Origin: Pieris napi
Taxonomy: Eukaryota; Arthropoda; Insecta; Lepidoptera; Pieridae
Direction: 5' to 3'
Length of the DNA stretch: 64,000 nucleotides
Assembly: GCF_905475465.1 (NCBI RefSeq)
Contig: NC_062235.1
Location: forward strand, 6,706,001 to 6,770,000
Positions 24,130-36,465 of this stretch are shown here, piece by piece. The notes beneath the pieces are model-generated. The model searched no databases. It saw nothing but the letters and a program-made list of their open reading frames with translations, and was not told the origin of the DNA. Position numbers and translations under genes: made by a program. The stretch's first letter is position 1; every line of letters starts with the position of its first letter.

Positions 24130-25324
24130 TATATTATATAGTATATACTACGCACCGTGCAAAATGCCCTCGAGTTTGTACTATAAATAAATTTTGATAG
24201 TCCTCTTAAGGTAGATACAAATAAATTATCATATTTAAATTATTGCGAAAATTTGGTATATAACGTAAGCCGCTAAAAACATTGCGACAAATTTATATTG
24301 ATATTTTATTTCGTTATAAATTATGCATTACATTGTTTTATGCTCAGAGCGTTTATATTAACATGACAGTGGTACTTTAGGGTGGTATTTTTAGTCGAAG
24401 TTTGAATGAACGAATGGGAATTGAAAATCATATACTATTAAAAAAAATTTTAGCTTGACCACTTATAATTCTGAGCACTTTGTTCTAAATAAAAGATGTT
24501 CATTAAAATTTATCAGGCGTTAGAAACGGCACAGGCGATGCAAAGGTGGAAACTTCTAAGTTGAAGTGACGACTTATATTGTGAATAATAGTTAACTTTT
24601 TATAGCTTTTATAATTATAAATTAATAGAAGAAAACAATTCGAGAGGTACCGAAACGAAACGGAAATGAGACAAAAATGTCCCATGTTTCACTTCTTATT
24701 AGATACTCGTATGATAGTGCCATGCTTTCGAAGGTTATTAGGCTATTTTAATTTTGGGTGCCACTCTTCTGAACAATGACGTGCGTCTCCTACCTTACGT
24801 ACTTCTACCTACCACTCTGCCTTGAATGATTAGTCGTAGGAGCTCGTAAACTTTGGTGTTACCTACCCGTTTTACTAGTTTCTCTTAAAAGTTAGTTTAA
24901 TTTTTATGTATCCAGTACGACTGCATCACGACGGCTGATTTCTATTGAGACTTGTCGTATACACACGAGAATTTTATGGGTGCAATCTAAATTCCACAAC
25001 TGTCATACTACGATGCCCGAAGTTTATTGCTACCATTGAAACTTCTGTTAGAGAAAATTAATTTTAATTGGTGTTAATTTTCGACTGCAGTTGAACACAC
25101 TTATCACAGGTCAATGAGGCATTTACTGGTGATAAAAAAAATTATGTTTATTATGGAATATAAGATACAGGTATCACTTATTCCATGTCATTAAATTAAA
25201 TAGGTATTCATCGGCAATGAAGACAGAGGATGTAAGCCGAGAGAAAAGGCCGGCGTAAAAAACTCTCGGTACTCTTTTAAAATAGGATGGGTATATATAT
25301 ACCCATGATAAGGATTTTTTTAAA
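24130..25324. other. Intergenic DNA without recognised gene
   Basis: AT-rich. The only longer open frame (24503-24685, minus) has no recognisable domain. Short inverted TATATATATACCCAT near 25292. Confidence 0.4.
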
Positions 25325-25586
25325 TTTTTTTTTTAAAAGACAATTCACACCAATTGACCTAGTGGGACTAGGTCAATTGCTGGTGAGGCTTGTGTTATGG
25401 ATACTAGGCAACGGATATACATACATATTATAGATAGATAGACATATAAATACATATTTAAACACCCAAGACCTAAGCACAACACCAAATGCTCATCACA
25501 TCGATGTTCGTCTCAGCCGGGGATCGAACCCGGGACCCATGGATTCGCAGTCAGGGGTACTAACCACTGGACCAATAAGTCGTCAA
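25325..25586 (-). mobile_element. tRNA-derived SINE (family A)
   Basis: Full copy on the minus strand: T-run, GACAATTCACACC, GGATCGAACCCGGGACCC (inverted B box) and CGTC at the head end. The spacer from here to gene 4 (25587-26406) shows AT-rich DNA and nothing else. Confidence 0.85.
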
Positions 25587-26406
25587 AAATTAATAATTAA
25601 ACGTCTTAAATATACATATTGTAGATTATTCTACATTTTCTTTTATTACTTGGTCAATAAGGAAACGCTAAAGATAATCTCGTCCTTTTTGTTATTTTTT
25701 TAATGCTAAACGATAATAAGAAGTAGTTGTGAACAAAATTAAACATATACATTTTATATTTATATGTTTAATTATAGTTTATATTTAAGTTTACATTCCA
25801 CGCTTCCGGGATAAGAATCCTGTCAGCATATAAAAATTAAACGATAAGCAAAACGATTGTTGAGTAATACAGAATAATAATTAATCATAATTGTTCACGA
25901 TAATTAATAATCTATACACATATACTTTTAATGAGCATTTTTTCTTTGTCGAATTTATCTATGACGAACACAATATCCTGAATATACTCGTGTGTGTCAT
26001 ATAGATAATGTTATCGTGTTATCTATCGTAAAAATATATATTCTATAGTTTTCACTAGTAGTGTCAAAGTGTCGTGAATGTTTAAATAAAGAATATTAAA
26101 CAAAAGGTATTTATATACCTTTAACGTATACGTTATAAACGTCAAAAAAATGTGGATTATTTACCATTACGTATTTCGTCAAATAAAATAAATTTTCAAA
26201 AAAATCCGAAGCAAAAAATATCAAAATACAAATTCAGTTATTAAATCAAAATACGCCAATCTTTAAATTTACACGATATATTTAACCCTGAACTTAAATA
26301 AAAATCTTTGTTGTTATAATTAATACGCCCTTCCCACATACCAATATATTATTATTATTAAGTAAACTACTTGCAGTGTATGCAAGGCATTCAACCTGGA
26401 AGCACT

Positions 26407-29400
26407 ATGGAGTTCATACCGAAGGATAGAATATTGGAACTACATCCAGACACCTTGTACCAGGTTATATTTTTACTGAGTTTTTATTACATTATTAAAC
26501 TAAGAGAAAGTCTAATTAATCTAAATTTATTAAGTGAATTCATTCGTTTGTGAGTTGTACAATTATTTAAATATAGGATTGGAATAATCTGATGTTAACC
26601 TACTCTAGACGAAGTATGGAAAGCTTTTACATGGTTGACATTGATTTTTATAACTTACATTTTTCAGGTGCGCAAGGAAGTTAACTTGGAGAAACCGGGT
26701 GAAATGAAACGTGCTGTGAATATATTAAAAGAATGGATAAAACAACAGCCACATTTTATAAAAAAAGATTTTCGTAAGTACAATTGTGACCTTTTTCGAC
26801 ATAATTATTTAATTGGGCATCTTTAAATAACTTATTTTAACTTTATTTATTTAGTTTATCAATTCTTTTTGTTAATGTGTGTCTATTGTAAATTCCACTG
26901 TCAATCAAAATCAATAAGTGTTATTTGTTTATTGTAATAGGGAAGTGTTAGACTAGTGCCTAGGCGCGTAATGCATCAATTAACTTTTGATCGGTGAAGG
27001 AAAACATCGCAAAGAAACCAACCCGTCGAAGTCCTAGAAATCGCACATCCCATCAGACACAGAAGGGCAACATGCTTGCCATTGTAGAAAAATTACCAAG
27101 GAAACAGATACACAAACCTGACGCTAAAAGACGCTAAAGAAATCTGACAGGGTTGTAGGGATAATAATAATTAGTTACATGTACGTCAGAGCTTTAATTA
27201 CCGTTTAATCAGACATTCTAGAAAAAACGATAACATTTCATAGTAGGTACATATTATACGTAGCCTAACGAGCAATGGATTTTATATATTATTTTTTAAT
27301 CCCTTGTATAATGTGTTCCCATGAGAATGTAAGGGCGTGCTCCTATTTCACCATGCCCCCTGCTGATAGAGGACCAATCTATGTTTTTAATTTATTTTAT
27401 TATGATTAATTAACTATTGATTACTTAAGATGTCATGTGGAACAAGGTGTAATGGTTGCAGCTTATAAACATTGTGTAAAACAAATAACTTTGATTAAAA
27501 AGAGTGGCGGAGAGTTTATTGCCAATTCTTCTCTTCCGTTCTACGTTATTGATTTGAGAACTGGCAGTAAATGTAAAATTAGAAGCATTTAATATATCTC
27601 TTTTTTTATGTTCATAAGTGTACATTGTGTTACCTACATGAATAAGTGATGTTGGCTTTGACTTTGTCGTTAACTTTAATGTGATAAGATTTGCCGAAAA
27701 AAGATATAATTAATATAATTAATTATCGTGATCTAAAGTTATTATTTATTGTTACTGTGTTTTAAGTAATCTTGTAAGTTTAAAGTATAGTAGCTCGGTG
27801 TTATTATGTATAGCAACGTTATATATCCTTTCGGGTAATAAAAGTAACGAACGATTGTTCTTTGATTCACCTTTTTAAAATTAAAAGCAAAGTTTAAGTG
27901 GCGCTACAATCCTTGGTATGATACCCGAAAAATGCCAAAACGTGGGCTTATTTGCAGCAATATTTTTAAAGAAATATTAAATTAATTTTAATTACGCATA
28001 AAAAACACATCTTTCACTATACCATACAAAGCATTAATTCTAGAAATTTGATTTTTTTTTCTAAAAACAGCCTTTATAGACCGCGTCTGTGGTATAGTTG
28101 AGTTATAATTTCTACTGTAAACAAGATCTCATTGGTCTTGGTAGTTTAATTTTGCCTTGGGTCAGTAATTGACGATTTTTGTGGCTCATATCCGCGGCCC
28201 TAGCAACAGGATACACTGTTTTTGTCCAAGGTATAGATAAGATAAAAAAATTAAAGATTTTAATAAAATAAATATGTTGGCTATAGCAACGTAAATTAAT
28301 TTATTTTACCATATAACGTAATTAGTATAGATAGTAGTAATTTCGATAGATTAAAATTAAACGATTAAAATATTATCAGATAAAATAGCAAAAGGTATTA
28401 ATAAAATAGTCAAAGTAGACCGAAGTGTACATATACGATATTAAAGGGTCTAAAAATATTATTTATTCATATAGGTCACTCAACCCTTATAAATGTCAAA
28501 AAATATTATGAAATTATTCTAAATTTACATTTACTGCCAGTTCTAAAATCAAAACCATAGAATGCTGTTTAAATTACACTCTTTTTTAACAGGCTTCAAA
28601 AAAACCCAACCACTTCCTCAGTTAAAATAATTCAACGTGTATTTTTTTAATCATGTATTTAGTTTCACCAAATGCCTGTAAGAAGTTGCAACCAATAGAC
28701 CATGTTCATGACATGGAATAAATCATAATAATAAATGCTATCCCGGAGGTTTTCACGTAGCCGTTCAAGGCGTATTGTCAGTAATTTTACTAGTGCAGCC
28801 TATGGGCTAGTTTAACCAGAAGGTTTTGAATACGCTCCTACTATTCATTATAACGTGTTCTAATTGCTAATGGGCTTGCCGTGTTTGCCGATACCTAAAC
28901 TGATGGTTTTAAAGCCATCATTAGGAAAAGGTTGACCATGATGCAACGTGTTAGGGTATGCACTAATGGTATCCTGAATGTGTTGATCTCAAAGAAAACG
29001 CATATCTTAAAACATTGGTCCATGCCCCCTAGGAGTATTTATATTTTGTTTACTTTTTTTAAACAACACAACCGAATCCGTAGGGTTGTTGTCGTTAAAA
29101 ACTAAACATGGATATAACTAACTAAATGTCGTCTTAATATATAATTCTTAGTGCGTGTGTTTGTAGTTAAACTCTTCCTAAACGGCTGGACCGAATAATA
29201 AGATTTTATAAATGTATGTCGTGGATTTGAGAATGGTTTCGATTTACAATTAGATGTTTTGTTTTGCATTTTACGTGTGTACAGGTCAATGTCTGTCGGG
29301 TCCGCTTCTTATTTTTATACAACAACAAGTAAAACCCTGATTATAGTTTTTTGTGAGATTTTTTATTTCGTTTATATAAATCGACCAAAATACGCTTTTT

Positions 29401-32400
29401 ACTGTGTGAAAAAAAGTCATTATGTTTACCAATTTATCGTTATCCACCAATTACACAAATAATTAAATATTTTATTATTAAAACAAGATACAATAAAAAA
29501 GTCAACATAATTTATGAGAATTAAATTTTTTCTTTAACGGTCCTCTCATCTCATCAACTACAAAACAGTTTTTAACATAAATACCGACATTTGAGTGCGC
29601 CTGATATAATAAATATAACTACGACTTGTATTAATTACGAATAGTTTCATTTTAAACTAGACAATAGCTTTTAAGGTCCTTCGAGCCGGATCAATGTACA
29701 GCTTGCTAGTTAGTGGACTGTGAAAAGTGTGTTCAAAATTTATATGTATTCAATGTCAGGAGTATCTGAATAGTATAATATGTAATGTATGTATGAGCAA
29801 GCTGCACTAGATGACTAAATAATAAATATATGAGAGGGTGAGACGTAAGAACCTAACAACCCTACGGATCCCTAAGCCCTACAGACGTACCCTAACACAT
29901 AAATAGTGAATATATAAATATATAAATAAGTACGGGATGTCTGCACCAAGAGACCTAAGGTAACAGACGGAGCCCTACGGGTAGGATCAAAGGTTCGAGG
30001 TGGTGGGAATATCTCAAAGCTACCGGGCAGGCTCACCACGATAATTAAGGGCTTGAAGTAGTCTTCGCCACTTTGAGAGGAAGCGAGAAATGAACAAGAC
30101 AGAGCAATATTCAAATCTGATTTATTGTTATAAAACAACATCTTAAATATTATTTACACCTATTCACACATACATGATATTTTTCTAGTGAGCTGTTGGT
30201 GTATCGCGCAACCTCAGCTGTTAAGATTTGGAACACATATGAGCCGTGTCAGCAGATGATCAATATTTAAATAAAATATAATTAAAATTGCTCTTCAGCT
30301 GCTAATATTTAGCACACACCGGATCCATGTCAGCAGTTTGTTGATGTTCAAATGATGAAATCTAAACAACTACTATTCTACCTTAAAACTATATCGCCTT
30401 TGAATGGATATGAGATATACATCCGAGCACGTTTCTTAAATGGATTTTATTATAATCAATAATTTAAACTGTATGGCGTCAGTAGATCCAGAAATAACTC
30501 CTAAAAACCAGGAAAATTTACATATTTGTATTATTGGTATAGAAAAATAAATCGTAATAACATTCTCGATTTTACTATTGATATTATGATAAAAGTAATA
30601 CCCAATAAAGTACTAATTAACTGTTCAGCTGCTCTGTTACAAAGAAATAATCTATTTATACATAATTAGCTAAGTTCAGAGTGTTATCAGGACGACACAA
30701 ATAATTAGTAATTACTTACTATTATCATCATTCTAGTTCTCGTCCAAGTCAGCAGAGCTCGGTTTTATGTGCGCAATTAGTACAGTAGTAAAAAAAAGTT
30801 AACAGTTGACGCTCACGGAAAAAGTAATTTAGTTCACCGTAGATCCAAAAGTTGAAAAGTACTGCCCTTTACCACCTTAAATCAGTCAATACCTATAATT
30901 AAATATTTAATTTCATTGTTGAAATACAGAGACTAAATTAATTCAGTAAAGTATTTTAACATGTCATCACAGATAATTTTTGCCTCCTTGAGTAGGGCTA
31001 AAAGATTCTTAAATTGATGTCGAAAATTGACAAAAATCGACGACGGTTTAATAAGGCTTAATACTAACCTGTATTCATAAAAATGATTATTAAATTTCAA
31101 TTAGAAATGTCCTATGCCCAATTTTAATCTCTAAATACACTACAAATACATTTTATATTTATACGAAATTAATTCCTTCAAAATAATATATTACATACAA
31201 TTTCCACAGTGTTGTTTAAATAGTTTTATGTATTAAGCACCCTATTTGTAATCATTGTATGAAAGTTTTCCTAAGATAATAAAGGCTTTAAGTATAAAAA
31301 TAGTAAAATCCAGTATTGTAATCCATTTTATTCGAGTTCTAAGTTAAACCTTAAAAATAATAAAACAGAAAATGAAGAAGAGACCTTTTTATTTTTAGCT
31401 GATTTCTACCTCGAAACATCAATAGTTGGCACAAAAGGGTCGGTCGAAAGAGCAAAGAAACAATTCGACAAAGTCTGCACGATAAAGACTCTAATGCCAC
31501 AATTTTTTGATACTTATGATGTGAGAAAAGAACTCGCAATTGACCTAGAAAATTCCATGTAAGTATTAATGACATTTGTTCAAGTCTGTAGTAATTTTGA
31601 CGCAAATATTTATTTTAAAATTTGGCTACAAGTCTAAATTTTGAAGGTTATTTATTTGATGTTACTATTCAAAGTTCCAACAAAACTTTTAATGTCAGAC
31701 GAGGCTCAGTTAAAAAACAAAATACAATTAATGTATAAAGTAGTGTAGAGAAGTAGAGCGTGCCATTTTTGTTTAATTTAAATGTTATGTTCCTCATTTA
31801 CACAACAAATTGAATAAAGTCGTATCAAAGTTATATTTTTTACTAGTGATCTAGAAAATGAAATAACCTTGTTTTTATGAATGTTGATTTCGACAGTAAT
31901 AAGAATGTAAGCCCTTAAAGAAAAGTACAGCTACGAGAAAGAAATAGTATAATGCCAATTTTTGACGTGATAACGTCTTTAAAATCGTTTTAGTCGGGTG
32001 ACATGTTCAGAAACTTGTGTCACACCAAAACCTCACGAGCGCGATCGCAGGTATAACGAGAGAGAGACGGACCGATCTCCCGTCTCATCTCGAGCGCTGC
32101 CAGTCATTCCGTGAATGTATGAAGAAAAATGTATATCATAGTCGAATAAGTAAACTTGTCATTTTACACCCGAAATTTATCATCAAAAGTGTGAATAAAA
32201 CGATAGATGTAATTTAAAATTTGAAAATTTTTTTATCTTCATTAATTCCTTACTTCCCAAAAACTTATATCACCAATAAGACGTTATCACGTAAACATCT
32301 CGATCGTAAACCTACTTTACAAACAACCAATATTTTTTTTTAATTAATCTAAAATCTTATTGATAAGAGGCATATCTACTATCGAACGACATAAATTGTA

Positions 32401-34911
32401 TTGTAATGTGCAAAAATTACTACAAAATTAATGAAGTAACTTTTGCATAGAAATCGATTCATAAATTGGTATTTAACCTAATAAAAAATGGCGCCAAATG
32501 AACTAAGCGCAGTGTGAGAGAGACAGTTAACGAGTTACAAACAGATTAATAAAATACCTAATATTTTAAACATGGTGTAGGTAGGATATTTTTTTTAACA
32601 AAAATCTCAGATTTTGACATAGTATGGGCCTAGCTTATGTTACTGCAGTATGCATGAGTAATATTCTACTACATTAAAGCAAGTAAATTTACACTATTAA
32701 ACTGCTGTACTGAAAACCTAGTACTAATTTTGTAATTACAAAGTAAATATCCACTCCAATTGTGTGATTTCAGATACATGGCGATGTTACCAAAACTAAC
32801 GAAAGAACACTACAGAGTAATTGTAACAAAGGTTGTTGGTGTGTTCGAAAATTCAAGTACTTATACTAAATATTTTAAGTTTTGTCTTAACGTAAGTATA
32901 ACCTCCTTGATATTGTCTTTGGTTTACGTACGTACAATTCAGTATTTACTTCTATTAAGGATGTAAATTTGAACTATTTTCTTCGATAGAGGTGTTTTTT
33001 ATGTAGCAAACGGGCAGGAGGCTCAACCGATGTTAAGTTATACCGTCGCCCATGGACACTCACATTACCAGGTGGCTCGCCAGTGCAAATGGTACGCTCT
33101 TTTCTTGGACCCTAAATCGATTAGTGCCGGCTGGGCATATTTTCTTACGTTTGTAGTTTTTTTCGTCTTTAGTAAGCTGTAAGGATTCGACCGTATGGGT
33201 CAATCCTCTCATACCGTGGCGAGTATGGTGAAATTACAACCATAAAATACCTGTATAGAAGAGCTAAAATGGTAATTCTGTGGCAATTCTAGAACCTCTG
33301 AGTAGTTAGTACGGCACGGGATTCTTTTTATTTTGTTGTCTGTTGTATAAATTATAGAAAAATAATAATATTGCAGATGGCCGAATATGCAAAAAGTCAT
33401 GACTATGTGGGTAGTTTTAGAATGATAGCAGATCTAACAGACTGTAACCTTATGGACTGTATATCCAAGATCAATCTACTTGAAATACGACAAGTCATGT
33501 CAATATTTATGGTACGTATTAGGTACTGATGGAATTTTTCTACTAATATTATTTTAAGTGTGTATCAGTTCATCGTAAAGTAAAATATGAGGAGATAGAG
33601 AAGAAAACACGATGAGGAAACAAAGTATATCTAAATGAAAGATTCAGAGTCAAGACTTGACAACAAAATCCAAAATGTTCTTGACATGCAAATAAAGTTC
33701 TCAAAGAAAAAAGGAAATTTACCTTGGCCCATTGGGGATTTCAGGACCTTAAAATGTATATCCGCCCAATTATACAGCTTTTAGACATTATTTAAATCAG
33801 ATAATAGTCTATTGCATACCTACTCTGTGGCACTTACTTTTAATTATCTTACCAGCAACGATTTAAGTCGTGAACGCTTACCACATTTGTACATTACATT
33901 GTATATTAAAGTTTTCGTTACGTTATTATTTCTACACATAGAGAATTCTCTTTAAACTGTCTTAGTGACTTAGTAACATAGCAACACCGTTTATTCATAA
34001 TCTGTTTGACGCTTTTTCCAAATACTTCTTAACATTCGTAATATTCGTATTACAATCGCAATTAGATTTTTGATACACGGCTGGAAGGTTTTGATAATAT
34101 TTCCTTCCTACCTTTTACATCAATTGTCCAATTTCAGGATGGATACGGTATGAAAATCAAAGGAATCCACTTCATATCACAAAGTAAAGCAATAGATGCC
34201 CTTCTCACAATTTTTAAACAGGTCTTGAAGCCAAAAATCGCAGGTCGGATGCACGTCCACAAAACATACAAAGATTTACATAAAATCATAGAGAAAGATG
34301 TGTTGCCATCAGACTTTGGCGGGAACGAAAGATCTATGAAGGAGCTATTTGGTAAAATCTTATTTTATTTAAAGTTATTTTTTGTATAACTGTTAATTTT
34401 TTTAAGGTCATGCATCAGACATATAAGTAATAAGTTAATTTTAGTATCAAGAAAGTGACGTAGTTTATAAACAATCAGGTGACATGACACTTGAGCTGTT
34501 TATAATAAAATGTAGATTGGAAATAAATGGAACCGTTTTTAATGATGCAAACCTTACTCTCGACTCATAATAGAGAATCCATAGATTTCGATTTCTTTCT
34601 TTTGTTTCCTGAACGCAAGCAACTTTATTCAAACAATTTCACTGTTGTTATAATGCTAGGTACCATTAGACCTTCTGTTTATTCAAATATTATTAATTAC
34701 AGATATTGTCATTGCACATTTATTAAACTGCTTTTCCACAATAAAATGCTTTTCAGATGAGTGGGTGGATATACTGTCAACGGATGAACATAAAGAATAC
34801 ATTAAACATATAAACAGTGCTGGGACCGATGAATCCTTAAGATCAAAAGACAAATTTAATGAGGACTGCGCAGGATTGCCTGGAACTTTTAGATTATTAA
34901 CTGTTGATTAA
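26407..34911 (+). CDS. CRAL-TRIO (SEC14-like) lipid-transfer protein, gene 4 (314 aa), with an extra intron
   Basis: Coding exons: 26407-26463, 26668-26773, 31399-31558, 32774-32891, 33377-33511, 34138-34351, 34757-34911; 315 codons including TAA. The first two together are exactly 163 nt, the length of exon 1 in the other genes, so a 204-bp phase-0 intron splits exon 1 after residue 19 (DTLYQ / VRKEVNL). Domain order is as in the paralogues: N-terminal helical domain, pocket start AMLPKLTKEHYR in exon 4, K-I-A-G-R at 225-229, LPSDFGG at 248-254, tail GLPGTFRLLTVD. The third exon is one codon longer than in genes 2, 3 and 5. The frame is open 12 residues upstream (ATG at 26371); the conserved MEFIPKD start is preferred. 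The 4.6-kb intron that follows the split exon carries LINE tails and a Helitron remnant. Probable role: cytosolic carrier of a hydrophobic ligand. Confidence 0.93.
26464..26667 (+). other. Gene 4-specific intron splitting exon 1
   Basis: 204 bases between CAG and GTG codons, starting gttata and ending acatttttcag. Genes 2, 3 and 5 have the same position uninterrupted. Phase 0. Confidence 0.85.
26930..27160 (+). mobile_element. SINE family B body fragment (gene 4)
   Basis: GGTGAAGGAAAACATCGCAA, a GCACATCCCATCAGACACAG segment and a degenerate ...GGGTTGTAGGG tail. The tRNA-like head is degenerate. Confidence 0.5.
27480..27660 (+). mobile_element. LINE 3' tail (second LINE type), gene 4
   Basis: AAAGAGTGGCGGAGAGTTTA, then TTCCGTTCTACG, GAACTGGCAGTAAATG, and the tail TACCTACATGAATAAGTGAT. 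Orientation is plus. Related pieces at 13328 and 28455. Confidence 0.55.
28455..28600 (-). mobile_element. LINE 3' tail (second LINE type), gene 4
   Basis: Inverted copy: ATTTATTCATATAGGT, ATAAATGTCAAAAA, then TTACTGCCAGTTCT. Shorter than the plus copy at 27480. Confidence 0.5.
29132..29306 (+). mobile_element. Helitron remnant (gene 4)
   Basis: Starts TCTTAATATATAATTCTTAG, has TAAACGGCTGGACCGAATAA and ends GTCTGTCGGGTCCGCTT; the terminal CTAG is degraded. Same subfamily as 8164-8384. Confidence 0.5.
30205..30355 (+). repeat. Two diverged tandem units of about 83 bp (gene 4)
   Basis: CAGCTG-TAA-ATTT, CACA, GTGTCAGCAG and TTCAAAT/TTTAAAT blocks occur in the same order twice, starting near 30209 and 30292. 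A partial third start (TTCAGCTGCT) is at 30623. Unclassified; possibly part of the repeat that fills 29690-30180. Confidence 0.4.
33001..33122 (-). mobile_element. Jockey-like LINE 3' fragment (gene 4)
   Basis: Minus-strand copy of the LINE tail: AACGGGCAGGAGGCTC, CGCCCATGGACACTCACATT and AGCGTACC inverted. About 120 bases of the same LINE type as 38470-39042. Confidence 0.6.
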
Positions 34912-34937
34912 CAAAACAGCTAAAAACTAAACGTATA

Positions 34938-34943
34938 AATAAA
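34938..34943 (+). terminator. AATAAA polyadenylation signal of gene 4
   Basis: AATAAA 27 bases after the TAA of gene 4, followed by TTTTTATG and a T-rich tract. Confidence 0.55.
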
Positions 34944-36465
34944 TTTTTATGTCTCACTTTCATTTTATCCTAATTTAAATATTTAAATAAAAAAAATATA
35001 ATAAGAAATAATACTATTACATTGAACTGCTACTGCGTTTGTTTGGGACCGGGTTAAAAAAATTTCCTATAGTCGTATTTTTAATTAGACGAAGCCAACT
35101 GACAGTAGCTAATGTCACTTTGTAAAATAATGTTGCCATATTTAAAGTAATAGTGATGCGTTCAGTTCTTGTTCAATCAGATGAATGAACAATGAGTGTC
35201 AATCATTTCAAACAATAAAATAATATTATTTCTATTTCAAAATTGTATAAAAGTGCTCTGATATAAGTTAGGTACTAGTACTATGTAACTACAATCAGTT
35301 TTTTGACGTCTTATTACAAAGCGCGGCGCGGCGACTAGTGCCATCACCGATCATTAATTCAGGGGTTTTTACTTTGTCACAACACTATTTTTATTTCATT
35401 AAAAACTGACAACACCGTAAACGTCAGTTGATATCGTCTAATTAAAAATTCGACTATAGAAATCTGTTTGCACTGAAAGGTTGTAAACAAATACAAAGTT
35501 CTTAAATATGCTTTATTATTCACGCGTAGTAAATACAGAGTAAATGTGATTACTTCAAGCCCCATTAACGTTAACAATATTCATAAAAATAAATCATTGA
35601 ATTTTTCTAGTTTGCCTTGATAGAGCGGTGGCCAAGAAATAAATTTAAACAGCTTTCGTACATTTTATTGACACACGCTCCACCAATCCAAAACGTAATA
35701 GCTAATTTCGTCCTTATCACTCACAAGTTGTTCTGAAAATGAACAAGCGGGACAGAAAATTCTTTATTTCAAGTAAATTTTTCTATGAGTATAATCGCCT
35801 CTGCAGCAATTTTTCAATTTATATATTAGAAGCAAAAGAAGCTGTCGTATTAAATTTTGCTAAACCAGTTTGTAACAAAATATTAAACCTGTTACATGTA
35901 AGAGATTGACTGCCGATGCCTTCGCTTAAGGAAAATCCCTAACATAAATGTATTAGAATAAATTAATTCAACTCAGAACGATAAAGTGAGTGCCAGTGTT
36001 AGCGAGCGCATTAATTGTGTGAAATAATTTGGGATTAGGAATTAACGTATAGGCAAGTTTTTATTTTAATTATTAATTTATTACTTGTTTAACATTATTC
36101 TTCTAAAAATATTTTTCTTAGAACTAAAATGTGTGGATACACAAATGTTTTTTATTAATAAAAAAATATTTATTCTTAATGTTCTTTTAAATCTAAGTAA
36201 CATAACTAGATGCCCGTTTGGAATATATAACTTATATATACTTTGAAGAAATTAGTAAAATACATACGTATAATACATAACATATAATATTCACCAAATT
36301 AAAACTATACAATGTCTAATAAAACAGGTACTGAATAAGTATTGTGATCGTGATTTTTTTATATTTAATATATAAATAATAATTATGAGTTATAACGAAT
36401 ATTCTAAGTTCCCCTTTTTAATGTATATCTCTCCTTAGTTACTTCGCAACCAGAGTTCTTAAAAT
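34944..36465. other. Spacer between genes 4 and 5
   Basis: AT-rich, no gene seen. A GC-rich spot GCGCGGCGCGGCGACTAG lies at 35321-35338 in otherwise AT-rich DNA. An open frame at 35377-35577 (minus) is not conserved in any way I can see. The gene 5 promoter should lie in the last few hundred bases; no motif stands out. Confidence 0.4.
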
